This document shows, in pieces, positions 14,619 to 26,779 of a DNA stretch of 64,000 nt; within the stretch, counting starts at the first letter, position 1, and each line of letters opens with the position of its first letter. Source of the DNA: Onchocerca lupi (taxonomy: Eukaryota > Nematoda > Chromadorea > Rhabditida > Onchocercidae); assembly GCA_028564675.1 (NCBI GenBank), contig JAOVVO010000273.1:33399-97398 (forward strand), written 5' to 3'. The notes beneath the pieces were generated by a model that was not told the DNA's origin, ran no database searches, and saw only the letters and a program-made list of their open reading frames with translations. The position numbers were made by a program, and so were the translations under genes.

Positions 14619-16964
14619 ATGGTTAACTGGTTACTACTTATTGTAATAGTGAATACCGTACAATCTGGTTTAGCTGATAGCTCTTTATCGTATCATCCGG
14701 ATTACAGTAAACTATCTCTTCATAATTTGGTATGTTACTATTTGGGTTTATCAATTCGACTGTGTATCATTTTGGGACTAGTTATTTTAAATTAAAAATT
14801 ATTTTAAGAAGAATTTCTCGAAATAACTGCTTTGTTATTACTTCTCAAATTAAAGTATAATATTTTATTAATTACATTCTTGGCTTATTTCTGCATTTTT
14901 CATTCAAGGCCTTTTATTATCTTTGTTTTTTTTCTTGGCCTTCTCATATATGAGGCCAGAAGTTTTTTGGAAGTTCAAAGGCAAACAAAAAAGTCATCCA
15001 TTTAATTAGCTTTTTAAAATTATATACGATTTTTGAACTATCGATAGTTATTTGTCCTATAAAATAATTTTGTTTAGCAATTGCATTTTTTCATATCTTT
15101 CATTCTTATCACTATCAATTCTTGTCAACATTATTCTTATCACAATCAGAAAATATCGCCTAGAATATTACCAATAATAATAATGATAAATTCTTTTTTT
15201 TTCCTTACAGCTGAAAAACTTTTTGAAAAATATATTGATTTTCCACTTTAAAATCATTATCAGCATTATTTTTATCACAGTCAGGAAATATTGTCCAGAA
15301 TATTTCCAGCAATAATGATGAATTTTTTTTCTTCTCAACTTAAAAACTTTTTTTTAAAAATGCATTTATTTTTCATTTTAAAATTATTAAAATTATTAGA
15401 AATGAAATTTTTTTATAAAATTTTATTATAGATAATTATTGCGGGTGCATTTGTAAATGTAACAATTGTATTACTTGCAATTATTATACTATTTATATTG
15501 AGGCCAAAAATATTACCAATGATTGAAGAAGAACAAATTTTAGAAATTCCATTGGACAAAAAACGAATGCCAAAAAAATTAATATCCATGGAAGTATGAT
15601 ATTTGTTGACCTATTTTAATCTAAAAAAAAAATTCTCACAAAATTTTCATAAGTTTTTAATTTTTAATTTTCAAAAGTAATATTATGGTTTGATTGATTT
15701 TACAAAATATTTTTGGACTAATTTTAGCATAATTTCTCAAATTTAAAATTGAAAAACTTTTATTAGTTGCGGAAAATATTTTGTTGATAAAAAAGAAAGA
15801 AAAACGCATTTTACATTTAAATTTTTCAAATTTGATGCAAAAATTTCATTTAAATTTATAGAAATCATTATTATTTAGGTGAAAAAAGATATTAATAATC
15901 ATATCTAAATTATCAAAAAATAAAATGACAAAATTGTAGAAAGTTCAAAAGTTAGAAAAAGTTTGGCAGTTCTGTCCAGTTGAAATAAGTGATACTTCAA
16001 CAAATTCTAAAACTGGCGATGAATCTATTTTTACACAAACTACTGGCGCCGCTGATTATGTCAAAACCGTAAGTTTTAAATTTAAATTTGCAAAACAAAT
16101 TTGAATTTTTCCTATTTTTCTAAGTATTGGAGTTATAAAGGCATTGCTCGAAAAGTTCATTTTATTTTTCCAAATTTAAATAAAAGAAGCTAGATTTCAA
16201 CTTTATTCCTAACTTCAATAATAAATGAAGTAGACTAAAAAAACTGTATGGATAAAAATAAAATTTTTCGATATTTTATGAAGTTTGAAAAAGAAATTTA
16301 CTACAAAATTGAATTCGAAATTCAATTTAAAATTAAAATTCAAAAAGGTGTCATTTTTTTTTTTTTTTGAACATGAAAATTCTTTTAATTTACTAATTTT
16401 AGAAAAAAATAATAATATAAATAATCATTCTCTTAAGCATACATTTACTTTCTGTTTACTTATTCATTTTTTACTACCATAGATTGACAATTATCAAAAC
16501 TAAGCTAATTAATAAAAAATAAATGAATACCTGATGGATGCAACGAAGTTTCAGATTCCATCGAGCATTTTATCCAGGTAAAAAATTGATAAAATTTTTA
16601 TAAAGTATACAATTTTAAGAGATTGAAACAATTGCAGATGCTCGAATTGCCATCATATATGACACAGATCGAAGGAGGTCAACCGGTTGTTTTCTATTTT
16701 AAGGAGAAAAAACCGGAAACAGCTATTCTGCCAGTTTATATTATGAAAAAAGATGAAAATAATTTAACATCATCACAAACAATTTTAAAAACTTCAACAT
16801 CACAAACGAAAGAATTAGCAACAATTAGTGAAACACCAGCTGTAGAAAGTTTATCAGCGAAAAAAAGTTCGGTGACAACTTCACCATCGCCATCATCATC
16901 ATTATCATCATCATCATCATCTGCTATCAAAAGATCAAATACTGGAACAGTAGCATCAGAATGA
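14619..16964 (+). CDS. Putative type I single-pass membrane protein, unrecognised
   Basis: Four exons, join(14619..14729, 15432..15593, 15940..16068, 16638..16964), all phase 0 at the joins, 242 aa. I do not recognise the family. Seen: an N-terminal signal peptide (MVNWLLLIVIVNTVQSG, cut probably near residue 19); a short lumenal part of about 18 residues; a hydrophobic helix at about 38-58 (IIIAGAFVNVTIVLLAIIIL); then an RPK stop-transfer and a cytosolic tail of about 180 residues with Lys/Glu-rich stretches. The C-terminus is Ser/Thr-rich (SPSPSSSLSSSSSS) and ends TVASE. A small conserved-looking block surrounds the exon 3/4 junction (VWQFCPVEI and MLELPSYMTQIEGGQPVVFY). Exon structure is well supported by phase; function is unknown. 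Confidence 0.75.
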
Positions 16965-19900
16965 AGAACCTCAGGACAATAACAACTCATTTAATTAAAT
17001 TCAATTTGAAAATATTACAGTAATCACAATCATATGATAATCATATGAAGTTATTTATTTGAGAGATACCGATAACTACCAGAGAATATCATGAAAAATT
17101 GATAATTATCCTGAAATAAATATAGGATATCGTGGTAAATTGATAATTGTCTTGAAAAAGTATTGACTAAATTTTAAAATAAGATGACAGAATAAGAAAT
17201 AATCAGAATAAAATATTAATTAAGACGTTAATTACTTTTAATAAAGGAGAAAAATGTTTTTCTTCTCTTTCTCTTCTTTTTCATTTATTATGAAATTTCT
17301 GATTGAATTTAGCAAAAATTTAAGACAGTAATGAAAAAGTTGCAGCTATCAATCGTTTTTAAATGAAATAATGGAATAAAATAAAGATTCGGGATGAATT
17401 GAAATTTTATTAAAATTAAAGGGAAAATAGTAGCAAACAAATCATCAACAAAATTGTCATCATCATCGTTATCATTAAAAATAAACATCGAATGATAAAT
17501 GTATGCCAAGCATTTTATGATGTGGAAAACATAACAAATTACTCATCGATATTTGGATGATAAATAAATTTGAAATTAATAAATGATGGTGATGATGATG
17601 ATGAAATATTACGAAATTATTGAGTTTGAAAAAATTTGAAATAATTATCAGATTTTATTGATTACAATGTATTTAAGCAGCATCAATTATATGTTTTCTA
17701 TTTTCAAATGTTAAAATTTTGAAAATGAAACATTAAATAAGTTTCTTTTTAGCATTATAACTATGTTTCAATTTTTTCGATTAATCTCTGGTTTACGTAA
17801 GAATTCTGCTAATTACAAATATTAAGCTTTTTTTCTAAGCAAAAGTTGGAAAAATCAAAACAAACATTTCCCAAATAGTTGTTGTCATTTAAAAAAATTC
17901 CGTGGTGGCTTGCTTGTAAGTTATCCATCCATTTATCTGTTAGAGAACCTTAATTTCAGGAATAGTAATTGAAAGGCTGAGGCTGCTATTCCTAGAAGAT
18001 TTTTCAGGATGAAACAAATCCGCGTAATTTATGCAATTTACTAATTTGTAATACTTCTTCTGAAATTAACCCTCCTGAAGTATCATCACTGATTGGTACT
18101 TCTACAACTTCTGCAATTTCTGATATTCCTTTCCAACCTCATTATAGCTGAAGCTTTAGTTGGTTGTGACGAAAATAATAAACATGATGATAATTTCTTA
18201 TTCAATATTTTTTTTTTCATTATCAGGGATCAATTTGATCATAAACTATGTTTCTATGTTTTTTTTTTTATTTGTCAGATTGATCGATGAGAAATAAATC
18301 GATAATAAAAAATAATTATGTCTGATTTATTTCAGACCTTGCGATTTTTGGACCTCCTTTTCAATTTTATTGTAGCTGAAACTGTAAGCAAAATGAAATT
18401 ATAGAAGAATTGAAAATTATGATTTTGAGTTAAAAAACAAAAGAAGAATTGATTTTTGTATTTGGCTTTATATTACAATATTAATTTCCTTCGCGGTGAA
18501 ATAATTATGCTAATTATTTCAAGATTTTATTTTATAAATTGCCAAAATATTTTAAAGCAACGTGTTTACTGAAAATGACATAGAAAAACAATATATAAGG
18601 ACAAATGCAAATTTTTTTTTAAAAATTATTCTCGAATAGAATTACTTCAAAATAGTCATTCCGAATTGATTCTTTTTATTTTTGAAAAATTCCTTCTTAG
18701 TTTTCAGTAGTTTAGTATTTTGATTTCATTTTCAAATACATTTAACATTTCTTCACTGTTGGTATAATTCACTTATATAGCTTTCATAATGATACTGAAA
18801 ATTAAAAATGAACAAAAAAATGTAAATTTATCATAGAAATCAATAAAATAAAATGATGTTACAGTATCATTCGAGCTGCGTGATCTTTGTGATTACTGTA
18901 ACATATTACAATAATTATAGAGTGTAGCAGATTTATTCGTTGCATTATGTATGCAAGTATTTTTTGTTAAAAATGATTTGCATTTACATTATTTTCATTG
19001 CTGAGTGTTTTCTCGCTTTTCCTTTTTTATCATATAGAAGAGATATTTATACATTCGGTAGCTTACGGTATTTCCATATGGTAACTTACGGTCTTCATAT
19101 TACCTCGAATAGTATCATTTTAAATTGAAATAAAATTGCATGGCATGATATCATTTAATGAATGTTAATATTATTCATTCATTTAGCATTTTTACTTAAT
19201 ATCATTTTCATGGAATTTTTGATAAATCATTCTTTAAAATATTCTTTTTTTCTTTTTCTTTCTTTTTCTAAATACAAAATTATTAGAAATTATTATTTAT
19301 CAAATAATTTTTATTTTGATCATAATTATTAGTTACCATATATAATATTTCATGAGTTTTATTCAGTCATTAATTGCTAAATTTCTCATTTTTCTACTAC
19401 ATATTTAATTTTAACTTATCGATCCTGTTATTTTGCTTTTTATTCGATGATGCGTGTTTGTTGTTGATAAATTGTGGCAAATTATTTTGTTTTACGGTTT
19501 ATTTATATCTATTTTAATTACTTTTCAATTTTCCAAAATTTCAATTAATAATAAAATTTTGTAATGCATTTTCCTGAATGAAATTTAATTTTTTAATGCT
19601 TTTTCTCTCCTTTTTTCCTTCCATTTTTTACATTTTTCTTTAATGCACAATTACTAAATATATTGTCAATTATCGTTAAATATTCCGTTTTCTTTTTCGA
19701 ATTTACCTTTTTTCATTTAAAAATAAAGATATAAATTTCAACGAATCGAAAATTTTTAATTAAGCATAATCGAAACATTTTATGCCATATGTATGTGCAA
19801 TATAAAAGTGATTTCCATGATAAATAACATTATCAAGTTTAAATTTAATTAGTAGTATTTAAATTAAAATGATACTAGATCAAAATTCTTACAATGTCTA

Positions 19901-21442
19901 ATCCTTCGAATGCATATTTTCCATTCTTTTTTTATCTTCCCTTTTCTAATTTATTGTTCTGTCAGTATATATTTAAAATTAAAAATTGGAATTTTTACTT
20001 ATAATAATTGAATTTGTCGACTTCAACAAAAAATGTGCTAATTAATGTTTGAGTTTAGCTTTATACTATTTTTGCAAAAACAAATTAATTTTAGACGGAA
20101 TGCTTAAATAAAGTGGTAATATTTAATATTCCAATTTTGTATGGTTGAAATTTTAGTGCTTCTTATGGAAAAAAAAATAAACTTATCAATTAAATCTAGA
20201 ATTGTCGCATAATTGAAGTCTTTATCACAAAGAAAACTTTTTCTTTGTAATAGAACAAAGTAATGTATAGATAGATGGAACTAATACAATTTTCATAATT
20301 ATGCAGAAAATAATATGTTACCAATTTGTGATTAAAAAAGACAGTTATTTTTAGATTGATAATTAGAAGTTGATTCTATATTTTTATACACAATTACACA
20401 GTTCACTTTTTGCATGCTTATTATATTTATTTTTAGGAAATTTTTCGCTTGAATTTCCAAGAAATTTTTACCCAATATTTTTTTTGAATTAAAAAAATTT
20501 GTAAATTAATAGAAAATGCAAATTATGTTTGAAAAAAAAGACACCAAGGAAACGAAAGAAGTTCAAAAAGAAGTTCATTTCTTTTTTGTTTAAAAAAAAA
20601 AGCAATTTATCTCAGTAACGAAAAGAATAAGAAAGAAAAATAATAAAGGAAAAGAAAGTAAAAAATGGAACAAATTGAAAAGAATAGTATTTTTTATTTA
20701 AAAAAAAAAAATAAACAATATATTTTTTAGCTTTCTGAAGCAATATTAGAAAAAAAGGCATGGCATATGCAATTTATGATAAAAGGCAATAATAGTTTCA
20801 TCATAGAATTAAACATGAATAAATCTATTTTGAAATGACAACTTATTAGAAAGTGAATTTAGATAAATGATAAGAGAAGTTTGAAGTGAAAAGAGAAGAA
20901 CAAAAGCTTGAATTTACAAATGATCAACTTACATTTATTACTATAACTTTAAAAGGTGAAATATTTCGTTTTCTTACTCAGCTGATTCATTTTTACCCAT
21001 CTTAGAACTTTTTCGACTTTCTTTTTTGATTATTCTGGTAAAAATTTTTTTATCAGCATCTGTTTAAAGATTTAAATTTTCAGTAAAAATTTGACAATTT
21101 GCTTATAATACAAATTTAAACAATTTTTAAGTATTTTTAAAGCATATTTTAAGCATTTTTAAGCATTTTTTCAGCATTCTTTAGCATTTTTTAACTTTAA
21201 TGAAGCATTAAACATTTTGGACATTTTTAAGTACTATTCAAAATTAAATATTGAATAAAATTATATTTTATGAAAAATATGACAATTTTTTTTCACAAAG
21301 TAGTAAAATTTTATTGTAATAGAATAATAATAATAATATAATAAAATAATAATTATATGAAAAAGCAGTTAACATGTACCTGTCAATTACTTTTTTAATG
21401 AAATAAAATATATCAAAAACATTGCTATTTAACTCAGTTCAA
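16965..21442. other. Gene-poor intergenic region
   Basis: About 4.5 kb of very AT-rich sequence between the membrane-protein gene and the Helitron block. Open frames are short and low-complexity. A minus-strand stretch near 20980-21050 could be the end of an exon (basic, ending GKNESAE then stop), but nothing upstream joins to it. A short hairpin occurs at 18856-18904. Confidence 0.45.
18856..18904. repeat. Short inverted repeat (hairpin)
   Basis: Arms ATGTTACAGTATCA and TGATTACTGTAACAT pair over 14 bp with one bulged base around a loop of about 20 nt. Function unknown; could be a MITE remnant. Confidence 0.5.
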
Positions 21443-21485
21443 TCTATATAAATAAAAATGTAAGTGCTCCTTGTGGCTGATAACA

Positions 21486-21790
21486 AAACTTCGCGAGTTC
21501 TCACCGATTATTTTCAAATTTTGATACAATCTTGTATTCGAGTAGGTCTTCTTTTTTATATAACATTCTTTTTCCATGTATCACGTGACAGCTAAAAGTA
21601 AGGGAGCAAACTGAATTTTTTGACTCCCTCCTGTACAGCACCTTTATGTGCGGACAGAATTTATTCACCACACCTAATTTCTGCATTGACCACGGCTATT
21701 TCCTGCAATGTTTAAAGTTCTTCACCAAATGATTTGCAATTTTCATGCAACGTTGCATTCGAATAGGCGCGTGTTTTTAAATAAATAAGG
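21486..21790 (+). repeat. Duplicated Helitron subterminal motif
   Basis: Two diverged copies of a motif of about 60 bp lie about 230 bp apart. One has CACCGATTATTTTCAAATTT then TTGTATTCGAGTAGG; the other has CACCAAATGATTTGC then GTTGCATTCGAATAGGCG. This suggests two overlapping or nested 5' ends. A third copy lies inverted at 27700-27757. Confidence 0.65.
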
Positions 21791-21877
21791 CGATTAATTT
21801 AAACTTTTACGTTTGTTTTTTGCTTTGTGAAGAATGTCGATGTCATAATAATGTATAATGAAGTGTTTCGTTCAGGC

Positions 21878-22293
21878 AATTTATGGATTACCTCCCTGAC
21901 TTTTTATATTAGGTAATGTTTGCCAGTTATCATATAGCGAGATATCAACCAGCCAAAACTTCGCAGCTGCACGCGGCTTGCAGTAGAAACAACAATCTTG
22001 ACAGGACTTTTCAAAGGTGAAGATGTCCTCATTCGTAGCATTGCTATGAGATTCCAATGGAAGTGCCATTTCAATTTAAGAGATTACAATTACCCAATTC
22101 GACTGACGTTTCCAATCATCATGACCAAACTCAGGGTTAATCTTTAGAATAGTGCAATTTAGTTGTAGAGACGGATTGCTTCTCACATGGAAAATTATAT
22201 GTTGAGTCTTCTAGAATCAGCGAATCAGACAATTTCTTATCGACACAGATAAAGGAATAACAAAAAAATATTATATACCCACGAGCATTGTGA
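21878..22293 (+). pseudogene. Helitron helicase C-terminal fragment (decayed)
   Basis: Across shifting frames this stretch reads like the end of Helitron Pif1-type helicases: a GLPP-like start, FQFKRLQLP, IRLTFPIIMTK with a following QG (the TINKAQG motif), FSHGKLYVESSRISE (the SHGQLYVACSR motif), and NIIYPRAL just before TGA. Several frameshifts and stops interrupt it, so it cannot make a working helicase. It sits only about 430 bp inside the left terminus, so the rest of the ORF is missing upstream. Confidence 0.75.
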
Positions 22294-22569
22294 AATTAAT
22301 TTTCTCCAACATTAGAAACTTAAGTTCGGCAACAATTTGGATTCAGCAAACAGTTCAGTCCGAAGTTTTTACACTGACACAGCGACTGTTTTACAACGGT
22401 GCAGATCGACGCAACGATAACAGCAAATCGACAGTCAAGAAATTCTATTTTTTTTCTATAAATGACAAAAGAAAGAATAATCCAAATCCAGTGATTAATT
22501 TTTTGGATATTCTCAAATGATTCTGGGGATAAGTCGAATGCAATCGATCTGCTTTAATTCATCCAAATA

Positions 22570-23075
22570 ATGCCTAGCAAAAGATCAAACTTAAGCCGCC
22601 ATAATCGCGCAGAACGGAAGTGTTACAGTGATTAATCGCAAATCAAACTGAGGTAGAACGAGCATCAGCGAACGAGCGAACAAGACAAAGAATGGCTCAA
22701 ATGGAGCAGAGCGACATGCAACCAGATTTGAGAATGCGTGATTGCGAGGAAGTTGGTCGTGTTCTGCAGTTTCAAATCTGCTTCGTTCTGAATAGAATGA
22801 ACACGGCAGGCTGAAAGTGGCTGAAAGAGTCAACAAGAAACAGGAGATCAGCGTCAAATAAGACTCCGTGTTCAGCAATTACGCGATTACAATCGCCTTG
22901 TATTCGGATGCAACTTAGCTGATGGTTATAGTTTGAACACGCATTTTCTCATCGGCATGAAGACTGAAGTGTATCTTGAAATGTGTCCTTATCGCAAGGC
23001 TCTGAAATTTAATGGAGAAACGTAAGAGACCTGTTACGCCGCTGGAAAAATTAAACATAAGAATCTATTCATAAG
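22570..23075 (+). pseudogene. Helitron RepHel N-terminal fragment (decayed)
   Basis: Starts with ATG giving MPSKRSNLSRHNRAERK, typical of Helitron ORF starts. It continues, after frame changes, through an Arg/Glu/Gln-rich stretch (NQTEVERASANERTRQRMAQ) to a zinc-finger-like segment MCPYRKALKFNGET then CYAAGKI. That segment matches the conserved CxxCxALKFxGET...CCxxGK region before the Rep domain. Stops and frameshifts occur throughout, and no Rep catalytic motif was found. Confidence 0.7.
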
Positions 23076-23176
23076 AATCGGCACACATATTACATAAATT
23101 TGAGGGACAAGAAAGTGACCATGTATTTCATACATGAAAACATTTTTGCCATTATTTCTGAATTCTTGTTTTATCA

Positions 23177-23460
<284 letters not shown>

Positions 23461-23932
23461 CGAATTTTTACTTTATCGTTTGCAATTGAATGATAAAACC
23501 AATTTAATCTTTCACTAGTCCGTATCTGTCTCATATTGCCTGGTAATAACTAAAGGATTTATATCTTCCCTTCAAAGCTTTTGTTGGTGATCAACATTTA
23601 TTGTGATTTTGTTCGTGCCAATCAGCACTGGTACATAAAAAGGCTAAGTTTATTTATATTTCATACTTAACCTGTACTGAAGAAAAAAGTACCTTTACTG
23701 TCCTATGGCTCAGCATAAGATTATTAATGTTAAGATCCAAATTTGAGTGAACTGATAGATATGTGCATTGAAACAAAAGTAAGTCACATAGTTCTTGCAG
23801 TTGATTGTCAAAAGAAAAGAATAGCAAATATAAAAATGGAGATGAAATACGGAAGAATCTTTATATAACTTTTTATCCAGGATCTGCGGCTTTGGATTCA
23901 TTTAGAGCATGGTATGGAAGAAAAGTTTAATT

Positions 23933-23984
23933 AACACTAATACTTACTAACTGAGATTAAACTCAATTAGTAAGTATTAGTGTT
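23933..23984. repeat. Hairpin with 23-bp arms
   Basis: Arms 23933-23955 and 23962-23984 are complementary with a single mismatch and a 6-nt loop. It lies between Helitron-derived sequence and the bacterial-type fragments. Confidence 0.85.
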
Positions 23985-24094
23985 GATTTTATCTTTAAAT
24001 CTCTTCCCTTAGGGTGACTCCATTGTAGAGTGAATAAAGTCTCAGTGCCAGATGGCATCATTTGTTGTAAAAGCTAATCTCTAAAGTTTAGGCT

Positions 24095-24205
24095 ATTTTT
24101 TTTGTTGTAATGCCAGGTGTTAACGGATCAGATGCGTATGCTGTTGCAGAGAGGATATGTAAAATTATTGCTATGAAACCTTTTACGCTTTCAACTCATA
24201 TGTAA
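24095..24205 (+). pseudogene. pleD: GGDEF-domain (pleD-like) fragment of bacterial type
   Basis: The plus frame reads FFVVMPGVNGSDAYAVAERI then CKIIAMKPFTLS before a stop. This matches the segment after the active-site loop of diguanylate cyclases of the PleD type (GG[DE]EF-[VF]V-MPG...A-VAERIR...). The active-site glycines just upstream are degraded. Animals lack this enzyme; Wolbachia has a pleD gene. Truncated at both ends. Confidence 0.6.
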
Positions 24206-24299
24206 TTACAAAAACCCGACTCATATGTAATTATGAGCATTGGAATTACAAAAATGCAAAAATCTGACCTTGATAATATCCAAAAATTTATAGTACGTA

Positions 24300-24413
24300 C
24301 TATACAATGGTATTTTAAAACTATTTGATACTGCTTTTGCAACTGCAAGAGACACCTCTAAGGTTGTAGTTGCTCCAAGTTTAGATTTATTTTTCATTTC
24401 ATCAAGCTCAATC
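24300..24413 (-). pseudogene. eno: Enolase fragment of bacterial type
   Basis: The minus frame gives [20 protein letters not shown] then [17 protein letters not shown]. This is the conserved enolase segment ([25 protein letters not shown]), with a Glu replacing the usual Gly and ATTT for the NAIL stretch. It lacks the rest of the enzyme and decays after about 36 residues. The form looks bacterial, consistent with an endosymbiont source. Confidence 0.7.
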
Positions 24414-24590
24414 AATTAAGATCTGATATTTCAAGCTTCGCTAAGTAGTTAACGAGCGTAATTGGTTCAATTTCACCTTCTTTGATAAATTTGATGTCCA
24501 ATCCACTTTTTCACTTTGATATTTTGCTATCATCAAAATCTAGCAGAAAAAGTTAAGCAAATTTAAGGGCTTTTGTTTCCAATGCTAGCA
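24412..24590 (-). pseudogene. gltX: Glutamyl-tRNA synthetase (gltX-like) fragment
   Basis: The minus frame reads LLDFDDSKISK, a stop, then KSGLDIKFIKEGEIEPITLV and NYLAKLEIS. This matches the KLSKR signature loop and following GIEP--L-NYLAKLG segment of alphaproteobacterial glutamyl-tRNA synthetases. An in-frame TGA falls inside the KMSKS-like loop, so it is dead. It runs directly into the enolase fragment on the same strand at about 24413-24421. Confidence 0.6.
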
Positions 24591-25431
24591 TTATTCGTAT
24601 TTGCGCTACAGTCCAATATTCTATTGTATAAACGCAAAAATCTACTTTTTTGGATTCCAGTGAACTGAGTCTACCAGTCTTTCAATTGATGAAATTGAAA
24701 AATTATAGAACTTAGATTAGGTAAAAAAGGTAATTTTGATTAAACTTTTCTGTAGTAAGCCTTTTTATGCTTGAGCACTCAGTTTGATTTTTTTTTTCTA
24801 TATCTCAATTTATGACTTATTGAATCCTTATATGAATTGATTTGTTTTATTTACTTTTTGTTTGTTTCCTAAGACAGGAATCTTAGATTTTTTTTTCTGA
24901 GATTTTGGATCGAATTTCCAATCGTTCGCGCTGTATGGAACGCGCTGCTCACATCAGTGCTAATTAGAATTGAGTGCGCTTCAAGAATTGAATGAATTAT
25001 ATTTATAAATTCAATGGTGAAAGTAAATACAAATGGTACATTTTGAGAGTTGTTTCTAATTATGAAAAGAAAGTATGACGACAGATATTAGAAAATTTTA
25101 TGGGATCAGTAGCTTTATTTTTTTATTATATTATTATATTATATATTTTTATTTTATTATTTTATTATCTTGAATAATGTAAGACTCTGGATTTATGCAA
25201 ATTGAGCTCTTTTTCTTTTTTCGTTTTCTTTTATGCTTTGAAACAGCAGAATCAGTTTCTTTCTTTAGATTTAATTCATTGAGCTTTATGAAATTACAGA
25301 ATTTCTATCTAAGATAGTACTTTGTGGCTTCATTACAAATACGCTTTTCCTTTTAAAAACCGAAATATCGGGATATTTATCAGTGTATAGGTTGTTCTTT
25401 GATCTGAAAAAAAAAAGGTGGAATCAAGACA

Positions 25432-26460
25432 ATGAAAAACTTAGTGCAGAAGCTTAAGATGAATGAGCAAGACGTGTGTAATATATGTGCTTCGTTTCAG
25501 GAGTATATTAGTGATATACTACTCGACAGAGTCAAATATGCAATTATTATGGCACCAAACAAAAAAGTGAAAGGTTAAACTTTCTTATTAATTTTTTAAA
25601 CGACAATCCAATATCTCTATTGTTTGTGAGTAGAGAATGTTCAATTTTCACCTTTAGTTGGTTACATCAGCTGATAGATCTCCTAGCTATCTTGATGGCG
25701 TAGAAGAAAGAATAAAATCACGATGCAAAGTCAATAATAAGTGTAGGGAGTACAACATACAAACCATCAGCCTGTGTAAAAAGCAAGATGAAGCTGATAA
25801 TGATTGCAAGAATACATGTAATAATCATCTCATCATGCCCACTTGGATATTTTTCTAAGTAGTTTCAGCAGTAGAAAAACCAAGTTTTGTTCAGAAAGAC
25901 CGGATAAAAAAAGTGCAATAGTAATTGAAGTTGAACTAAATAATGTGAAAACAGGAGGACAATCAAGCCTCGTAGGTAAAACAACCACACCTGTTGTGTT
26001 ACCAGAAATTGCTAGTGCTGCGGTAAGTAGTATAGCATGTATGGCATATGAGATATCTTGCTGATGTAATGATAAATCAATATCATAGTTACATTTTAAT
26101 GTACCCTACTCTGAGATATATCAATATTCATGAAAGCAAATTAAATACGTTGTAGGTTTACTCAAACTTCTGACTGTAGGTGTTCCTCTTAATTTTACCA
26201 TTTTAAGATTTTCTGGAAGATCTATCTTTTCTCAAAGATGAACTAAGAAACAAATTCGAAAGGTTTATAGATGACAATTTTGAGCAAATAATTAGCACTT
26301 TAAATGATATAAAGCAGTGCGTAAAAGAAAATAATATGCAAGAATTTAAGGAATTAATCAAAAGGATACAAAAATATAAACGGGAAGTCTCTGCAGATTG
26401 CCGGAGTAGGAACTGTTTCAAACGTATCCCTAACTTAGCTGTGAGTAAAGACCTGCAATG
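25432..26460 (+). other. Series of unassigned coding-like segments
   Basis: Three plus-strand stretches look protein-coding. 25432-25575 begins MKNLVQKLKMNEQDVCNICA. 25658-26040 spans two frames (SYLDGVEERIKSRCKVNNKC and ELNNVKTGGQSSLVGKTTTP) and ends at a good donor, GCG|GTAAGT. 26208-26440 contains DELRNKFERFIDDNFEQIIS and also ends at GTGAGT. The frames do not join in phase, so either a host-like gene has decayed or these are pieces of transferred bacterial DNA. No family recognised. Confidence 0.35.
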
Positions 26461-26779
26461 TCGACCCTGATATCGTCCATTTTATAACCGAAAGCACTAC
26501 TAACTCACCATAAAAGAAGCTTTATAAAAGTTAATAGTTACATTAACATCAGTAACAGACATTATCAAGTTCATTATAATATTTGCTTCAATAAATACTC
26601 AACTTTAAATCCAAGTTTCGTGATATTTTACTTAAAATAAATCTATGTAAATGATCTATCCCTGAATTAGGTGTTTACATATGTAGAGAAGAAACAGCTC
26701 AATTTGAATCAATCGAAGGAAAAAAGAGCTTCCCTAGTACAAAACCTTCATTTCCTTCAGGAAAAAAAAAATTAAGACG

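Noticed and set aside
16554..16576. Possible extra 23-nt exon in the membrane-protein gene (ATTCCATCG...CCAG|GTAAAA)
   Set aside because: Including it shifts the frame of the last exon into an early stop; skipping it keeps phase.
16736..16990. Minus-strand Asp-rich frame
   Set aside because: Antisense of the TCA-repeat serine tail of the membrane-protein exon.
18093..18290. Plus-strand frame starting MVLLQLLQF
   Set aside because: Hydrophobic low-complexity translation of AT-rich DNA, with no recognisable fold or splice partners.
20980..21050. Minus-strand basic peptide ending GKNESAE, preceded by an acceptor-like ATTTTTACCAG
   Set aside because: Too short, with no partner exon found on either side; could be chance.
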